A DNA stretch of 64,000 nucleotides from Kribbella flavida DSM 17836 (GTDB lineage: Bacteria > Actinomycetota > Actinomycetes > Propionibacteriales > Kribbellaceae): contig NC_013729.1 of NCBI RefSeq assembly GCF_000024345.1, positions 5,518,001 to 5,582,000 of the forward strand, read 5' to 3'. Below, in pieces: positions 26,410 to 35,524 of the stretch (its first letter is position 1; every line of letters begins with the position of its first letter). The position numbers were made by a program, and so were the translations under genes. The notes beneath the pieces are model-generated. The model ran no database searches. It saw only the letters and a list, made by a program, of their open reading frames with translations, and was not told the origin of the DNA.

Positions 26410-26442
26410 GAGCCCCGGCTGGTCTGTGACCTGCCGGGGCTC
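26410..26442 (-). terminator. Terminator after the small secreted protein gene
   Basis: A perfect 10-bp stem GAGCCCCGGC / GCCGGGGCTC with a 13-nt loop. The stop codon of the small ORF as it now reads (26441-26443) touches this stem, whereas the stop in the alternative frame (26457-26459) lies in front of it. It also separates the LysR gene start from upstream transcription. Confidence 0.7.
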
Positions 26443-26662
26443 AGGAACTGCGTCGATCAGCGGGGGTACGGGCCACCCTGGTTCGAGCCGGGGTGGCCAG
26501 GCCCCTGCGGCGGGTACTGCTGTCCCGCGTACGGCGCACCAACTTGCCGCTGTCACCGTCGGCCGGCGCTGCCTGGGCGGGGCTGGCCGGGTGACCTGCC
26601 AGCACCACCGCCGCCGCCAGCACCAGAGCCGCGGAGTGGCGGTACGTCCGCGTTCGCACCAT
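26441..26662 (-). CDS. Small secreted protein, apparently frameshifted in its C-terminal half
   Basis: 73 aa as it reads. The ribosome site GGGAGGA lies 6 nt before ATG 26662, and the N-terminus is a textbook Sec signal (MVRTRTYRHSAALVLAAAVV, cleavage after AQA). After APADGDSGKL the current frame becomes an Arg/Thr/Ser-rich tail that looks like out-of-frame GC-rich DNA. The frame shifted by one base gives VGAPYAGQQYPPQG and then GPGHPGSNQGGPYPR before a stop at 26457, a low-complexity Gly/Pro/Gln tail typical of small exported actinobacterial proteins. Either one base is missing in the assembly or the gene carries a real frameshift. The function is unknown. Three palindromes and an XRE regulator lie directly upstream. 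Confidence 0.55.
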   Translation of the reverse strand: MVRTRTYRHSAALVLAAAVVLAGHPASPAQAAPADGDSGKLVRRTRDSSTRRRGLATPARTRVARTPADRRSS

Positions 26663-26678
26663 CGTGTCCTCCCAGAGA

Positions 26679-26759
26679 TTCGCTATCGCAACCTTCGCAG
26701 TTTGCTATCGCGAATGCCAACTCCCGCCCTCAGTGGCTTTTTTGATTCGCGGCTGCGAA
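26679..26759. promoter_or_regulatory. Three-palindrome operator between the secreted peptide and the XRE regulator
   Basis: Three related 14-bp sites of the form TTCGC-N4-GCGAA lie in this divergent spacer. They are TTCGCTATCGCAAC (26679-26692, imperfect right half), TTTGCTATCGCGAA (26701-26714, one mismatch) and TTCGCGGCTGCGAA (26746-26759, perfect). Their centres are 22 and 45 bp apart, close to two and four helical turns, so bound proteins would sit on the same face. The adjacent XRE regulator (26810) is the natural candidate to bind and repress both directions. Confidence 0.6.
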
Positions 26760-26809
26760 GATTGACCGCAGCCCACCGCGGGCGGCCCTCGAAGGAGCAC
26801 GGCACGGCG

Positions 26810-27334
26810 ATGGACCAGACGGCACACAACCTGCAGCAGCAGACCGAACTGTACGGCGAGCCGCTGGGCGACCTGATCCGCCGGATCGGCGGCGCGCTCG
26901 GCCTCACCCAGGCCCGGCTGGCCGAGGCGATCGGACTGTCGGCGCCGATGCTGTCCCAGCTGATGAGCGCCCAGCGGGTGAAAATCGGCAACCCGGCGGT
27001 GGTGTCCCGGCTGCAGGCCCTCGACGAGCTCGCCGCCCGCGCCGGCGCCGAGCAGCTGAGCCCCGAGGAGCTCGCCGCCGCGCTGGACCAGATCCGCGGC
27101 GCGACCGGCGCCTTCACCCGGTCGGCGCCGCGGGCAACGGTCACCCGGGCGAGCAGCCGGTCCGTGGTCCGCGAGATCCAGGACCTGTTCCGCGCGGTCG
27201 CCTCCGCCGAGGAGGTGCAGCGGGCCGCGGACCTGATCGGGCCCGAGTCACCGCGACTTGCCGAACTGCTGCTCGCCTACGGTGCGGGACGAACCGATGA
27301 CGCTGTGGCACACTTCGAGCGTCATTCCGGTTGA
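26810..27334 (+). CDS. XRE/HTH_3 family DNA-binding regulator
   Basis: 174 aa from ATG 26810; a GGAG lies 12 nt upstream. An N-terminal HTH (about 20-70) contains LTQARLAEAIGLSAPMLSQLMSAQRVKIGNPAVVSRL, a lambda-repressor-type helix pair with an unusually long following turn. A helical C-terminal region (about 115-174, REIQDLFRAVASAEEVQRAADL) probably serves dimerisation. There is no ligand domain. Its divergent partner is the small secreted protein, and the spacer holds three matching palindromes. Autoregulation and control of that gene are the obvious inference. Confidence 0.82.
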   Translation: MDQTAHNLQQQTELYGEPLGDLIRRIGGALGLTQARLAEAIGLSAPMLSQLMSAQRVKIGNPAVVSRLQALDELAARAGAEQLSPEELAAALDQIRGATGAFTRSAPRATVTRASSRSVVREIQDLFRAVASAEEVQRAADLIGPESPRLAELLLAYGAGRTDDAVAHFERHSG

Positions 27335-27392
27335 TATACCACAGTCGGAGTAGACATTCCGGAGCCGTCTCATCCGGTGTCACGACGGAATG

Positions 27393-27440
27393 CGCCGCCC
27401 GCGGGCGGCGTTAGCGTCGTTCGGTGGGTCATCCCCACCG
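27393..27440 (+). promoter_or_regulatory. Two hairpins in the 5' region of the amino-acid importer operon
   Basis: An 18-nt perfect palindrome CGCCGCCCGCGGGCGGCG (27393-27410) and a CGGTGGG-tcatc-CCCACCG stem-loop (27422-27440) lie just upstream of the ribosome site AAGGAG and the GTG at 27473. They could be an operator and a 5'-UTR hairpin, or the end of the upstream transcript. No known riboswitch pattern is visible. Confidence 0.4.
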
Positions 27441-27472
27441 TTCCAGCCCCCTGCTTGTTGAAGGAGACACCT

Positions 27473-28345
27473 GTGCGCGCCATCAGCGCTTTCCGCCGGA
27501 TCGCAGCTCTCGGTACGGCCATCACCCTGGCCGTCACGCTCGCGGCCTGCGGCAGCGACGACCAGACGGATGCCTCCGGCCCCGACCTGGGCCTGCTCCA
27601 GCCGGGCACCCTGCGGATCGGCACGCTCACCGACGCCCCGCCGAACGTGTACGTCAAGGACGGCAAGTTCACCGGCTTCGACAACGACCTGATCACCGCG
27701 GTCGCGGCCAAGCTGAACCTCAAGCCGGAGTTCGTCGGCACCGACTTCTCCGCGCTGCTGTCACAGGTCAACGGCGGCCAGTACGACCTCGGCAGCTCCT
27801 CGATCACGGTCACCGAGGCCCGCAAGAAGACCGTTGCGTTCAGCAACGGCTACGACTTCGGCTACCTCGGCCTGAACACCACCAAGACCTCCGGCATCAG
27901 CTCGTTCGACCAGCTGACCGGCAAGCGCGTGGTGGTCGTCCAGGGCACCGTCCAGGACGACTACGCGACCGAGAAGAACCTGAACCCGGTCCGCGTCCCG
28001 AACTACAACGCCGCGCTCGGCCAGCTCAAGGCCGGTACGGCGGACGCCTGGGTCTCGCCTGCCGAGATCGGCGAGAAGATGGCCAAGGAGCAGGGCGGCG
28101 GCACGGTGATCCTGGCCGCGAAGGAGCTCAGCGAGGCGCCGATGGCCTTCGCCGTCGCCAAGAGCAACGACAAGCTGCGCGAGGCGGTCAACAAGGCGCT
28201 GGACGAGGTGATCGCCGACGGCACCTGGACCAAGCTGGTCGAGCAGTACTACCCCGGCCGCGCCGTACCGGCGAACTTCAAGCCCGGTAGCGGCACCGTG
28301 AAGTTCACCGCGCCCAAGGCCAGCGGCGCCCCCGCCGCCGGCTGA
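27473..28345 (+). CDS. Polar amino-acid ABC transporter substrate-binding lipoprotein
   Basis: 290 aa from GTG 27473, after an AAGGAGAC ribosome site. A lipoprotein signal peptide ends at the lipobox LAAC (Cys about 25). The mature protein is a class II SBP of the glutamine/cystine type: LRIGTLTDAPPNVYVKDGKFTGFDNDL, TDFSALLSQVNGGQYD, SSITVTEARKKTVAFSNGY. It captures a polar amino acid outside the membrane for the permease and ATPase encoded next, with a 1-bp stop-start overlap to the permease gene. The ligand could be glutamine, glutamate, arginine or cystine; the sequence does not decide. Confidence 0.92.
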   Translation: MRAISAFRRIAALGTAITLAVTLAACGSDDQTDASGPDLGLLQPGTLRIGTLTDAPPNVYVKDGKFTGFDNDLITAVAAKLNLKPEFVGTDFSALLSQVNGGQYDLGSSSITVTEARKKTVAFSNGYDFGYLGLNTTKTSGISSFDQLTGKRVVVVQGTVQDDYATEKNLNPVRVPNYNAALGQLKAGTADAWVSPAEIGEKMAKEQGGGTVILAAKELSEAPMAFAVAKSNDKLREAVNKALDEVIADGTWTKLVEQYYPGRAVPANFKPGSGTVKFTAPKASGAPAAG

Positions 28346-29094
28346 TGGACATCTGGTCCACCCTCAACGACACCTTTCTCGACTGGGAGTCGATGAAGGC
28401 AGTCCTGCCCGAGATGCTCAAGGTGGGACTGGTCAACACGCTCATCCTCGCCGCCGCCTCGGTCGTGCTGGGCACCGTGCTCGGCATGGTCGTGGCGGTG
28501 ATGGGGTTGTCGCGGCGGCGCTGGCTGCGCTGGCCGGCGAAGATCTACACCGACATCTTCCGTGGCCTGCCCGCGATCCTGACCATCCTGCTGATCGGCC
28601 AGGGCCTGTCGCCGATCACCCGGCACTGGTGGGGGCCGAACCCCTACCCGCTGGGCATTCTCGCGCTGTCGCTGATCGCCGCCGCCTACATCGGTGAGAT
28701 CTTCCGCTCCGGCATCCAGAGCGTGGAGAAGGGCCAGTTGGAGGCCGCCCGCGCGCTCGGTTTCGGGTACTCGGCCGGCATGCGGCTGGTCGTCATCCCC
28801 CAGGGCGTACGCCGGGTGCTGCCCGCGTTGGTGAACCAGTTCATCGCGCTGGTCAAGGAGTCCAGCCTGGTCTACTTCCTCGGGCTGCTGGCCAGCCAGC
28901 GGGAGCTGTTCCGGATCGGGCAGGACGCCGCCGCGACCAACGGCAACCTGTCGCCGCTGCTACTCGCGGGCATCTTCTACCTGATCATCACGGTGCCGTT
29001 GACGCACCTGGTGAACTGGTTCGACAAGCGGCTGCGCGAGGGCCGTCCCGCCGATCTCGAGGTCGAGGAGCTCGTCCATGCCGACCACCGCTGA
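28345..29094 (+). CDS. Polar amino-acid ABC transporter permease (HisM/GlnP family)
   Basis: 249 aa, about five transmembrane segments. The EAA loop for ATPase contact is visible as [25 protein letters not shown]. The N-terminal part carries [21 protein letters not shown] and [14 protein letters not shown], the PAAT signature. A single permease is encoded, so it probably works as a homodimer. The start ATG overlaps the SBP stop (TGATG), and its 3' end overlaps the ATPase gene by 17 bp, so all three proteins come from one transcript. Confidence 0.93.
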   Translation: MDIWSTLNDTFLDWESMKAVLPEMLKVGLVNTLILAAASVVLGTVLGMVVAVMGLSRRRWLRWPAKIYTDIFRGLPAILTILLIGQGLSPITRHWWGPNPYPLGILALSLIAAAYIGEIFRSGIQSVEKGQLEAARALGFGYSAGMRLVVIPQGVRRVLPALVNQFIALVKESSLVYFLGLLASQRELFRIGQDAAATNGNLSPLLLAGIFYLIITVPLTHLVNWFDKRLREGRPADLEVEELVHADHR

Positions 29095-29836
29095 GTCCTT
29101 CACCGCCGTCGAGGCGGCCAGCCTGGAACTGACCGGCATCGAGCTGGCGTTCGGCAGCAACAAGGTGCTGCGCGGCGTCGACCTCGCCGTACCGGCCGGC
29201 ACCACCGCCTGCGTGATCGGCCCGTCGGGTTCCGGCAAGTCGACACTGCTGCGGGCGACCAACCGGCTGCTGGAGCCGGCCGCGGGCGACATCCGGCTCG
29301 GCGGCGAGTCCGTGCTGCGCAGCAACCCGGACGAGCTGCGCCGGCGGATCGGCATGGTGTTCCAGCACTTCAACCTCTTTCCGCACAAGACCGTGCTGGA
29401 GAACATCACGCTGCCGCTGCGCAAGATCAAGAAGCTGACCAAGGAGGGCGCGGCGGAGGCCGCGCTGGTGCAGCTGGAGCTGGTCGGGCTGAAGGAGAAG
29501 GCGTCGGCGCGGCCCGGCAACCTGTCCGGCGGTCAGCAGCAGCGGGTCGCGATCGCCCGGGCGCTGGCGATGAAGCCCGAGGTGATGCTGTTCGACGAGG
29601 CCACCTCGGCGCTCGACCCGGAACTGGTCAAGGGCGTGCTGGCGCTGATGGCCGACCTGGCCGGCGCGGGCATGACGATGGTCGTCGTCACGCACGAGAT
29701 GGGCTTCGCCCGGCAGGTCGCCGACCAGGTCGCGTTCATGGACCAGGGCGTCGTGGTCGAGTCGGTCCCGCCGGAGAAGCTGTTCACCGCGGCGGAGTCG
29801 CCCCGGCTACGCCAGTTCCTGTCCCAGGTGCTCTGA
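29078..29836 (+). CDS. Polar amino-acid ABC transporter ATPase (GlnQ family)
   Basis: 252 aa. Walker [14 protein letters not shown]-loop [13 protein letters not shown] (the HFNLFPH form is diagnostic for the polar amino-acid class), signature [15 protein letters not shown], Walker [15 protein letters not shown] and the switch His in VTHEMGFAR are all present. It is the third gene of the importer operon, ending at 29836; no further amino-acid gene follows. Confidence 0.95.
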   Translation: MPTTAESFTAVEAASLELTGIELAFGSNKVLRGVDLAVPAGTTACVIGPSGSGKSTLLRATNRLLEPAAGDIRLGGESVLRSNPDELRRRIGMVFQHFNLFPHKTVLENITLPLRKIKKLTKEGAAEAALVQLELVGLKEKASARPGNLSGGQQQRVAIARALAMKPEVMLFDEATSALDPELVKGVLALMADLAGAGMTMVVVTHEMGFARQVADQVAFMDQGVVVESVPPEKLFTAAESPRLRQFLSQVL

Positions 29837-29982
29837 GCCACGGGCAACTCAGGCTCGACTGCTGTCTGCGGGCATTGCGTCCGGTATCCGGGTAGTTGAC
29901 GTGGAAGCGGCGTGGATCCCGGGCATTCGCCGGATCGGGCCGATGGTAGGCGGGTGAGGTCACCAACGTCCCGGGGAGACAC

Positions 29983-30840
29983 ATGCGTCACCCGCCCGCC
30001 CGCCGCCCGCACCACCCCGCCCACGACTCCCCGCCACCCGAACAGGACCTAGCTCCGCCCAGCGGACGCCCTGCCCCGTCGTCGTTCCGGCCGTTGCCGC
30101 CCGACGGCTCCGCCCGGCTGCCAGGGTGGCGGGGAGATCAGTGGGGGCGGGTCAGCGCGCCGATCGTGCTGGCGGTGTCCGCGCTGGTCATCGGGATGAT
30201 CGCCGCGCTCGGCGCCGGCGACCGACAGCCCGCGCCGGCCGTTCACGCCGCCGCGCCACCGCCGCCGGCGAAGTACGTCGTGCTCACCTTCGACGACGGC
30301 CCCGACCCGCGGTACACCCCGCGGATCCTGGACATCCTCGACCAGTACGAGGCGAAGGCGACCTTCTTCGCCGTCGGCACCGAGGTGGCCCGGCACCCCG
30401 CACTGACCCGCTCCCTGCACGATCGCGGCCACAGCGTGCAGAACCACACCTGGTCCCACCCGGACCTCCGCAGGCTCTCGGCCGCCGCGTTCGACCGGCA
30501 GATCCGGAGCACCGACGAGCAGATCCACGCCCACACCGGCACCACCCCGCGCTGCCTGCGCCCGCCGTACGGCGCGCAGAACCCGGTCGTCGTCCAGCGC
30601 GCCGCCGGCCTGGGCAAGCAGCTCGTGCTCTGGGACGTCGACTCCCGCGACTGGGACCGGCCCGGTACAGCGGCGATCGTGCGCCGGGTGGTCACCGGCG
30701 CCCGGCACGGCTCGGTCGTTCTCTTCCACGACGGCGGCGGCAACCGGGCGCAGACCGTCGCCGCGCTGCCGACGATCCTGAAGACGCTGAAGGCGAAGGG
30801 CTTCGGCTTCCGGGCCACCCGGTGCGAGGGCCCTAGCTGA
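29983..30840 (+). CDS. Membrane-anchored polysaccharide deacetylase (NodB domain)
   Basis: 285 aa. A Pro/His-rich cytoplasmic N-terminus of about 57 residues leads to one transmembrane helix ([20 protein letters not shown]), then a NodB domain. The metal and base motifs are [12 protein letters not shown] (motif 1), [13 protein letters not shown] (motif 2), RPPYGAQN (motif 3), WDVDSRDW (motif 4) and VVLFHDGGG (motif 5). It likely removes N-acetyl groups from peptidoglycan or another wall glycan on the outer face of the membrane, a lysozyme-tolerance function. CGGGGAG precedes the ATG. Its last 8 bp overlap the convergent HAD gene. Confidence 0.92.
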   Translation: MRHPPARRPHHPAHDSPPPEQDLAPPSGRPAPSSFRPLPPDGSARLPGWRGDQWGRVSAPIVLAVSALVIGMIAALGAGDRQPAPAVHAAAPPPPAKYVVLTFDDGPDPRYTPRILDILDQYEAKATFFAVGTEVARHPALTRSLHDRGHSVQNHTWSHPDLRRLSAAAFDRQIRSTDEQIHAHTGTTPRCLRPPYGAQNPVVVQRAAGLGKQLVLWDVDSRDWDRPGTAAIVRRVVTGARHGSVVLFHDGGGNRAQTVAALPTILKTLKAKGFGFRATRCEGPS

Positions 30841-31624
30841 GCGCGGTGACCAGCGGGACCACGTCGGCGATCGACTCCACGATCCGGGTCGGGCGGTACG
30901 GAAAGCGGTCGACCTCGTGCTCACCGGTGGAGCCGGAGAGCACGAGCACGCTGCGCAGGCCGGCCTCCAGACCGCTGATGATGTCGGTGTCCATCCGGTC
31001 GCCGATCATCACCGTCGTCTCCGAGTGCGCCTCGATCCGGTTCAGCGCGCTGCGCATCATCAGCGGGTTCGGCTTGCCCACGAAGTACGGCGCGACGCCG
31101 GTCGCGCGGGTGATCAGCGCGGCGACCGAGCCGGTGGCCGGCAACGGGCCCTCGGTGGACGGACCGGTCGGGTCCGGGTTGGTCGCCAGGAAGCGGGCGC
31201 CGTCGGCGATCAGCCGGATCGCCTTGGTGATCGCCTCGAACGAGTAGGTCCGGGTCTCCCCCAGCACCACGTAGTCCGGCGCCCGGTCGGTCAGCACGTA
31301 GCCGACCTCGTGCAGCGCGGTGGTCAGCCCCGCCTCGCCGATCACGTACGCCGTACCGCCGGGCCGCTGGTCGTCCAGGAACTGGGCGGTCGCCATCGCG
31401 CTGGTCCAGATCGCCAGTTCCGGCACGTCGATGCCGCCGGCCAGCAGCCGGGCACGCAGGTCCCGCGGGGTGTAGATCGAGTTGTTGGTCAGCACGAGGA
31501 ACCTCCGCCCGGACGTCTGCAGCGCGGTGATGAACTCGGCCGCTCCCGGGATCGCGCGCTCCTCGCGCACCAGCACCCCGTCCATGTCGGTCAGCCAACT
31601 CTCGACCGGCTTCTGCTCGCTCAC
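30833..31624 (-). CDS. HAD-IIA family hydrolase (NagD-like phosphatase)
   Basis: 263 aa from GTG 31624. The HAD motifs are DMDGVLVRE (nucleophile and acid Asp), VLTNNSIY with the motif-II Ser/Thr, the motif-III Lys in GKPNPLMM, and GDRMDTDI. The large C2a cap between motif I and III fits NagD/AraL-type sugar-phosphate phosphatases. The start overlaps the rpe stop by 4 bp (GTGA), so it is coupled to rpe and may clear a pentose-phosphate side product. That pairing is an inference. Confidence 0.9.
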   Translation of the reverse strand: MSEQKPVESWLTDMDGVLVREERAIPGAAEFITALQTSGRRFLVLTNNSIYTPRDLRARLLAGGIDVPELAIWTSAMATAQFLDDQRPGGTAYVIGEAGLTTALHEVGYVLTDRAPDYVVLGETRTYSFEAITKAIRLIADGARFLATNPDPTGPSTEGPLPATGSVAALITRATGVAPYFVGKPNPLMMRSALNRIEAHSETTVMIGDRMDTDIISGLEAGLRSVLVLSGSTGEHEVDRFPYRPTRIVESIADVVPLVTALS

Positions 31625-32289
31625 CGCGCGGTCCGCGCGTTCTCGGCGAGCGTGCGGAGCTTGTCGACCATCGTGTTCGGGTCGTCGGCGGCGTACACGG
31701 CCGAGCCGGCCACGAAGACGTCGGCGCCCGCCTCGGCGCACCGCTCGATGGTGTCGGCCGAGACGCCGCCGTCGATCTGGATCCACAGCTCGAGACCGTG
31801 CTGGTCCAGCAGCTGCCTGGTCCGGCGGATCTTCGGGACGCAGACGTCGAGGAACTTCTGCCCGCCGAACCCGGGCTCCACCGTCATGATCAGGATCATG
31901 TCCAGCTCGGGCAGCAGGTCCTCGTACGGCTCGATCGGCGTCGCCGGCTTCAGCGCCATCGACGCCCGCGCGCCCTTCGCGCGGATCTCCCGCGCGGTCC
32001 GGATCGGCGCCCGGCAGGCCTCGGCGTGAAAGGTCACGCTGCTCGCGCCGGCCTCGACGTACCCGGGCGCCCAGCGGTCCGGGTCCTCGATCATCAGGTG
32101 GCAGTCGAGCGGCTGCGCGGCGGCCTTGGCCAGCGACTCCACCACCGGCAGGCCGAGGGTCAGGTTCGGCACGAAGTGGTTGTCCATCACGTCCACGTGC
32201 AGCCAGTCGGCGTTGCTGACCGCCGCGGCCTCGTCGGCCAGGTTGGCGAAGTCCGCGGACAGGATGCTGGGTGCGATCTGGATTCCCAT
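31621..32289 (-). CDS. rpe: Ribulose-phosphate 3-epimerase
   Basis: 222 aa. It interconverts D-ribulose 5-phosphate and D-xylulose 5-phosphate in the pentose phosphate pathway. It is a TIM barrel with [13 protein letters not shown] at the start, the metal-binding [35 protein letters not shown] and IDGGV near the end, all as expected. It lies 13 bp after cobK on the same strand and overlaps the HAD phosphatase gene, so it is embedded at the end of the cob run. Confidence 0.97.
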   Translation of the reverse strand: MGIQIAPSILSADFANLADEAAAVSNADWLHVDVMDNHFVPNLTLGLPVVESLAKAAAQPLDCHLMIEDPDRWAPGYVEAGASSVTFHAEACRAPIRTAREIRAKGARASMALKPATPIEPYEDLLPELDMILIMTVEPGFGGQKFLDVCVPKIRRTRQLLDQHGLELWIQIDGGVSADTIERCAEAGADVFVAGSAVYAADDPNTMVDKLRTLAENARTAR

Positions 32290-32302
32290 AAGGACTGGGA
32301 TT

Positions 32303-33034
32303 CTACCGACGCCGCCGCAGCCACCCGACGACCTGGTCCACCGACCCGGCCGTGTCCACCCCGGCCGGCAGCGGCGGTCGCCGGATCACCACCACCGGTA
32401 CGCCGAGCTGCCGCGCCGCGACCAGTTTGGCCGACGTCATGTTCCCACCGCTGTCCTTCGTCACCAGGACGTCGATCCGCCGGTCCCGCAGCAGGTCGAT
32501 CTCGCCGGCCAGGTGGTACGGCCCGCGGTCGAGAACGAGCTCGCACCAGTCCGGCGGCGGTTCGGGCGGATCGACGCAGCGGGCAAGCATCCAGACGCCC
32601 ACGGCAGCGAACGCGCCGAGCCCCTGCCGGCCGATCGTGAGGAAAGCCCGCGACCCGATCGCCGGCAGCAACGCTGCCGCCTCGGCCGCGGTCGGCACCC
32701 AGTGCCAGTCGTCGCCGGGCGACGCGGTCCAGCCGGGCCGTCGCAGCACGAGCAGCGGTACGCCGACGGTGCGCGCGGCGTCGACCGCGTGCTGGGTCAT
32801 CGTCGCCGCGAACGGATGCGTCGCGTCGACGACGGCATCCACCGTCTCGTCCCGCAACCACGCGACCAAGCCGTCGGTGCCGCCGAACCCGCCCTGCCGG
32901 ACGGCGCCCGCCGGCAGCCGCGCCCCGGTCGTCCGTCCGGCCAGCGACGAGACGAGCTCGAGGCCCTGCTCGGCGACCAGCACCTCGGCCAGCTGCCGCG
33001 CCTCGCCGGTTCCGCCGAGCAGCAGCACCTTCAT
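32303..33034 (-). CDS. cobK: Precorrin-6A reductase
   Basis: 243 aa. It reduces precorrin-6A to precorrin-6B with NADPH. The N-terminal nucleotide motif is [33 protein letters not shown] and the late [17 protein letters not shown] are hallmark CobK/CbiJ sequences. It overlaps the cobM stop by 4 bp (ATGA). Together with cobM and cobL it forms a three-gene corrin-ring block; other cobalamin genes must lie elsewhere. Confidence 0.95.
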   Translation of the reverse strand: MKVLLLGGTGEARQLAEVLVAEQGLELVSSLAGRTTGARLPAGAVRQGGFGGTDGLVAWLRDETVDAVVDATHPFAATMTQHAVDAARTVGVPLLVLRRPGWTASPGDDWHWVPTAAEAAALLPAIGSRAFLTIGRQGLGAFAAVGVWMLARCVDPPEPPPDWCELVLDRGPYHLAGEIDLLRDRRIDVLVTKDSGGNMTSAKLVAARQLGVPVVVIRRPPLPAGVDTAGSVDQVVGWLRRRR

Positions 33035-33783
33035 CCGGCCGGGTGCCGCTCGCGGGTGGCCGAGTAGAGGTGACTGTCCGGGAAGTTGCCGGCAGCAAGG
33101 GTACGGCCGACGACCACCACCGCGGTGCGGCGGACGCCGGCGGCCCGGACCTGCTCGGCGATGTCGGCCAGCGTGCCGCGCAGGATCAGCTCGTCGGGCC
33201 GGCTGGCGCGCGCCACCACCGCGGCCGGGCAGTCGGCGCCGTAGTTCGGGGTGAGCTCGTCGACCAGCCGCTCGATGTGCTGGACGGCGAGGTGCAGCAC
33301 GATCGTGCTCCGGCTGGCGCCGAGCGTCGCGAGGTCCTCCCCCGGTGGCATCGCGGTCGCCCGGGCCGCGACCCGGGTCAGGATCACCGTCTGGCCGACC
33401 TCCGGCACGGTCAGTTCGCGGCCGAGCGACGCCGCGGCCGCCGCGTACGCCGGCACGCCGGGCGTCACGTCGTACGGGATGCCGAGCGCGTCGAGCCGGC
33501 GCATCTGCTCGGCCATCGCGGAGAAGACCGACGGGTCGCCGGAGTGCAGGCGGGCGACGTGCTCGCCGCGCCCGTGGGCGCCGGCCAGTTCGGCGACGAT
33601 CTGGTCGAGGTCGAGGTTCGCGGTGTCGACCTTGCGCGCGTCCGGCGGACAGTGGTCGAGCAGCTCGACCGGGACCAGCGCACCGGCGTACAGGCAGACG
33701 GGCGAGGCGGCGATCAGGTCGCGGCCGCGGACCGTGATCAGGTCGGCGGCGCCCGGACCGGCCCCGATGAAGTGCACGGTCAT
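33031..33783 (-). CDS. cobM: Precorrin-4 C11-methyltransferase
   Basis: 250 aa of the tetrapyrrole methylase fold: MTVHFIGAGPGAADLITVRG at the N-terminus for SAM binding, ARLHSGDPSVFSAMAEQ, and the YDVTPGVPAYAAAAASLGREL loop characteristic of CobM/CbiF. It methylates C11 of precorrin-4. It lies 55 bp after cobL and overlaps cobK by 4 bp. The catalytic core looks complete. Confidence 0.95.
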   Translation of the reverse strand: MTVHFIGAGPGAADLITVRGRDLIAASPVCLYAGALVPVELLDHCPPDARKVDTANLDLDQIVAELAGAHGRGEHVARLHSGDPSVFSAMAEQMRRLDALGIPYDVTPGVPAYAAAAASLGRELTVPEVGQTVILTRVAARATAMPPGEDLATLGASRSTIVLHLAVQHIERLVDELTPNYGADCPAAVVARASRPDELILRGTLADIAEQVRAAGVRRTAVVVVGRTLAAGNFPDSHLYSATRERHPAG

Positions 33784-33838
33784 CGGGTCACGCTCGCGCG
33801 GACTGCTCCGGCCGGGGCGGAGATCGGGCTGCGGGGGC

Positions 33839-35038
33839 TCACTTGGTCACGCTCCAGATCGTCACGGGCATCGCGGGGCGCCAGCCGGTCATGCCGCCGA
33901 CCGGCGAGGCGCGCTGAACGGACAGGCGGACGAGGTCGCCGCCGAGCTCGGCGTACCAGCGGGCGATCAGGCTCTCGGTCTCCAGGGTGACGCCGTTCAT
34001 CACCAGCCGGCCGCCGGGGGCGAGCGCCTGCCAGCACGCCTCCAGCACGCCCGGGACCGTGCCGCCGCCGCCGACGAACACGGCGTCCGGCGTCTCCAGC
34101 TCGGCGAGCGCCTCGGGGGCGGCGCCGACCACGGTCCGGACAACGACGCCGAGGCTCACGGCGTTCCGGTCGAGCCGTTTGGCCCGGTCCGGGTCCCGCT
34201 CGATCGCGACGGCCCGGCAGGTCGGGTGGTGCCGCGACCACTCGATCGCGATGCTGCCCGCGCCGCCTCCGACGTCCCAGAGCAGCTGGCCCGGCACCGG
34301 AGCCAGCCGCGACAACGTCACCGCGCGCACTTCCCGCTTGGTCAGCTGGCCGTCGCTCTCGTACGCGTCGTCGGGCAGTCCGGGGCTCGTCGACAGCAGG
34401 GGCGCCCCTGGATCGGCCTGGCAGAGCACCCCGATCACGTTGAGCGGGTCGACGTCGCCGTCCCAGTCGCGCGCGGAGCTGGTCCTGATCCGCTCGTCGG
34501 CGGAGCCCAGCTGCTCGAGCACGATGAACTCGCTGCCGCCGTACCCGCGTTCTGTCAGCAGTCCGGCGACCTCGGTCGGCGTGTGTGCGCCCCAACTGAG
34601 GATGACCAGGCGTCGCCCGGGCTGGACCTGCGGATGCACGAGCTCCAGCGGATGCCCGACCAGGCTGATCACCTCGACCTGGTCCTGGGGCCAGCCGAGC
34701 CGGGCACACGCCAGCGACACGCTCGACGGATGCGGAATCACCCGTACGGCGCCCGCGCCGAGCAGCCGGGTCAGCGTCGTACCGATGCCGTGGAAGGTGG
34801 GGTCGCCGCTCGCCAGCACGCAGATCCGCCGCGCTCCGTGCGTCGCGAGCAGTCCGGGCAGTGACTCCGACAGCGGCGACGGCCAGGCGATCTTCTCGCT
34901 CGCGCCGTCGGGCACCAGCTGCAGCTGCCGGGCACTGCCCATCAGCACCTCGGCACCCTCGATCGCGGCCCGCGCCGCCGGGGACAACCCGTGCCAGCCG
35001 TCCGCGCCGACACCAACGACGACCAGCGGCTCAGACAT
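33839..35038 (-). CDS. cobL: Precorrin-6Y C5,15-methyltransferase (decarboxylating)
   Basis: 399 aa, the fused form. The N-terminal half (CbiE-like, about 1-205) has VVGVGADGWHGL and ICVLASGDPTFHGIG; the C-terminal half (CbiT-like) has LLWDVGGGAGSIAIEW, a Rossmann SAM site, and FVGGGGTVPGV. The enzyme adds methyls at C5 and C15 and removes the C12 acetate carboxyl. Its start overlaps the upstream PPOX-type gene by 8 bp, which suggests translational coupling of an apparently unrelated protein. Confidence 0.95.
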   Translation of the reverse strand: MSEPLVVVGVGADGWHGLSPAARAAIEGAEVLMGSARQLQLVPDGASEKIAWPSPLSESLPGLLATHGARRICVLASGDPTFHGIGTTLTRLLGAGAVRVIPHPSSVSLACARLGWPQDQVEVISLVGHPLELVHPQVQPGRRLVILSWGAHTPTEVAGLLTERGYGGSEFIVLEQLGSADERIRTSSARDWDGDVDPLNVIGVLCQADPGAPLLSTSPGLPDDAYESDGQLTKREVRAVTLSRLAPVPGQLLWDVGGGAGSIAIEWSRHHPTCRAVAIERDPDRAKRLDRNAVSLGVVVRTVVGAAPEALAELETPDAVFVGGGGTVPGVLEACWQALAPGGRLVMNGVTLETESLIARWYAELGGDLVRLSVQRASPVGGMTGWRPAMPVTIWSVTK

Positions 35039-35432
35039 TGCCGAGCACCTTGGTCACGGCGATCTCGACGACCACGCGCTCCGGGTTGACCCGCGGCTGA
35101 CGGTAGCGCTCGGCGTACCGGCGGACGGCGTCGGCCACCCGCTCCGGGTCGTCGCTCACCACGGCACGCCCCTCCAGCGAGGACCAGCGCCGCCCGTCCA
35201 CCTGCGCGACGGCCACCGCGGCCCCCGCGTCTCCAGCAGCCCGGATCTGCCGCGCCTTGTGCGACCCGCCGGAGCAGATCACCCGCGCGATCCCCGCCTC
35301 GAAGTCCACCGTCACCCCGACCGGTACGGCGTGCACGGTGCCGTCCCGGCGCACCGTGCTCAGCACACACAGGTGCCGCTCGCGCCAGAACTCGGCGAAC
35401 TCCGACGACTGCGACTTCAGCGGCTCCGGCAC
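35031..35432 (-). CDS. PPOX/split-barrel flavin or F420-binding family protein
   Basis: 133 aa from GTG 35432. Split-barrel features are FWRERHLCVLSTVRRDGTVHAVPVGV, GSHKARQIRAAGDAGAAVAV and WSSLEGRAVVSDDPERVADAVRRYAERYR. The family includes F420H2-dependent reductases and PNPOx-like flavoproteins; the HKARQIRA basic segment fits phosphate binding of the cofactor. It overlaps the cobL start by 8 bp, so it heads the cob-rpe run. A role in corrin metabolism is not established. The frame is open upstream, but the GTG of VPEPLKSQ matches the normal family length. Confidence 0.82.
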   Translation of the reverse strand: MPEPLKSQSSEFAEFWRERHLCVLSTVRRDGTVHAVPVGVTVDFEAGIARVICSGGSHKARQIRAAGDAGAAVAVAQVDGRRWSSLEGRAVVSDDPERVADAVRRYAERYRQPRVNPERVVVEIAVTKVLGNV

Positions 35433-35524
35433 CCCCCGATCGTAGACAGCCTCCCGCTCGCCGGTCAGTCGCCCCAGTCGAGCTGGTGCTCCGGCGTCCC
35501 GACCGACCGGCCGTAGGCCACGGC

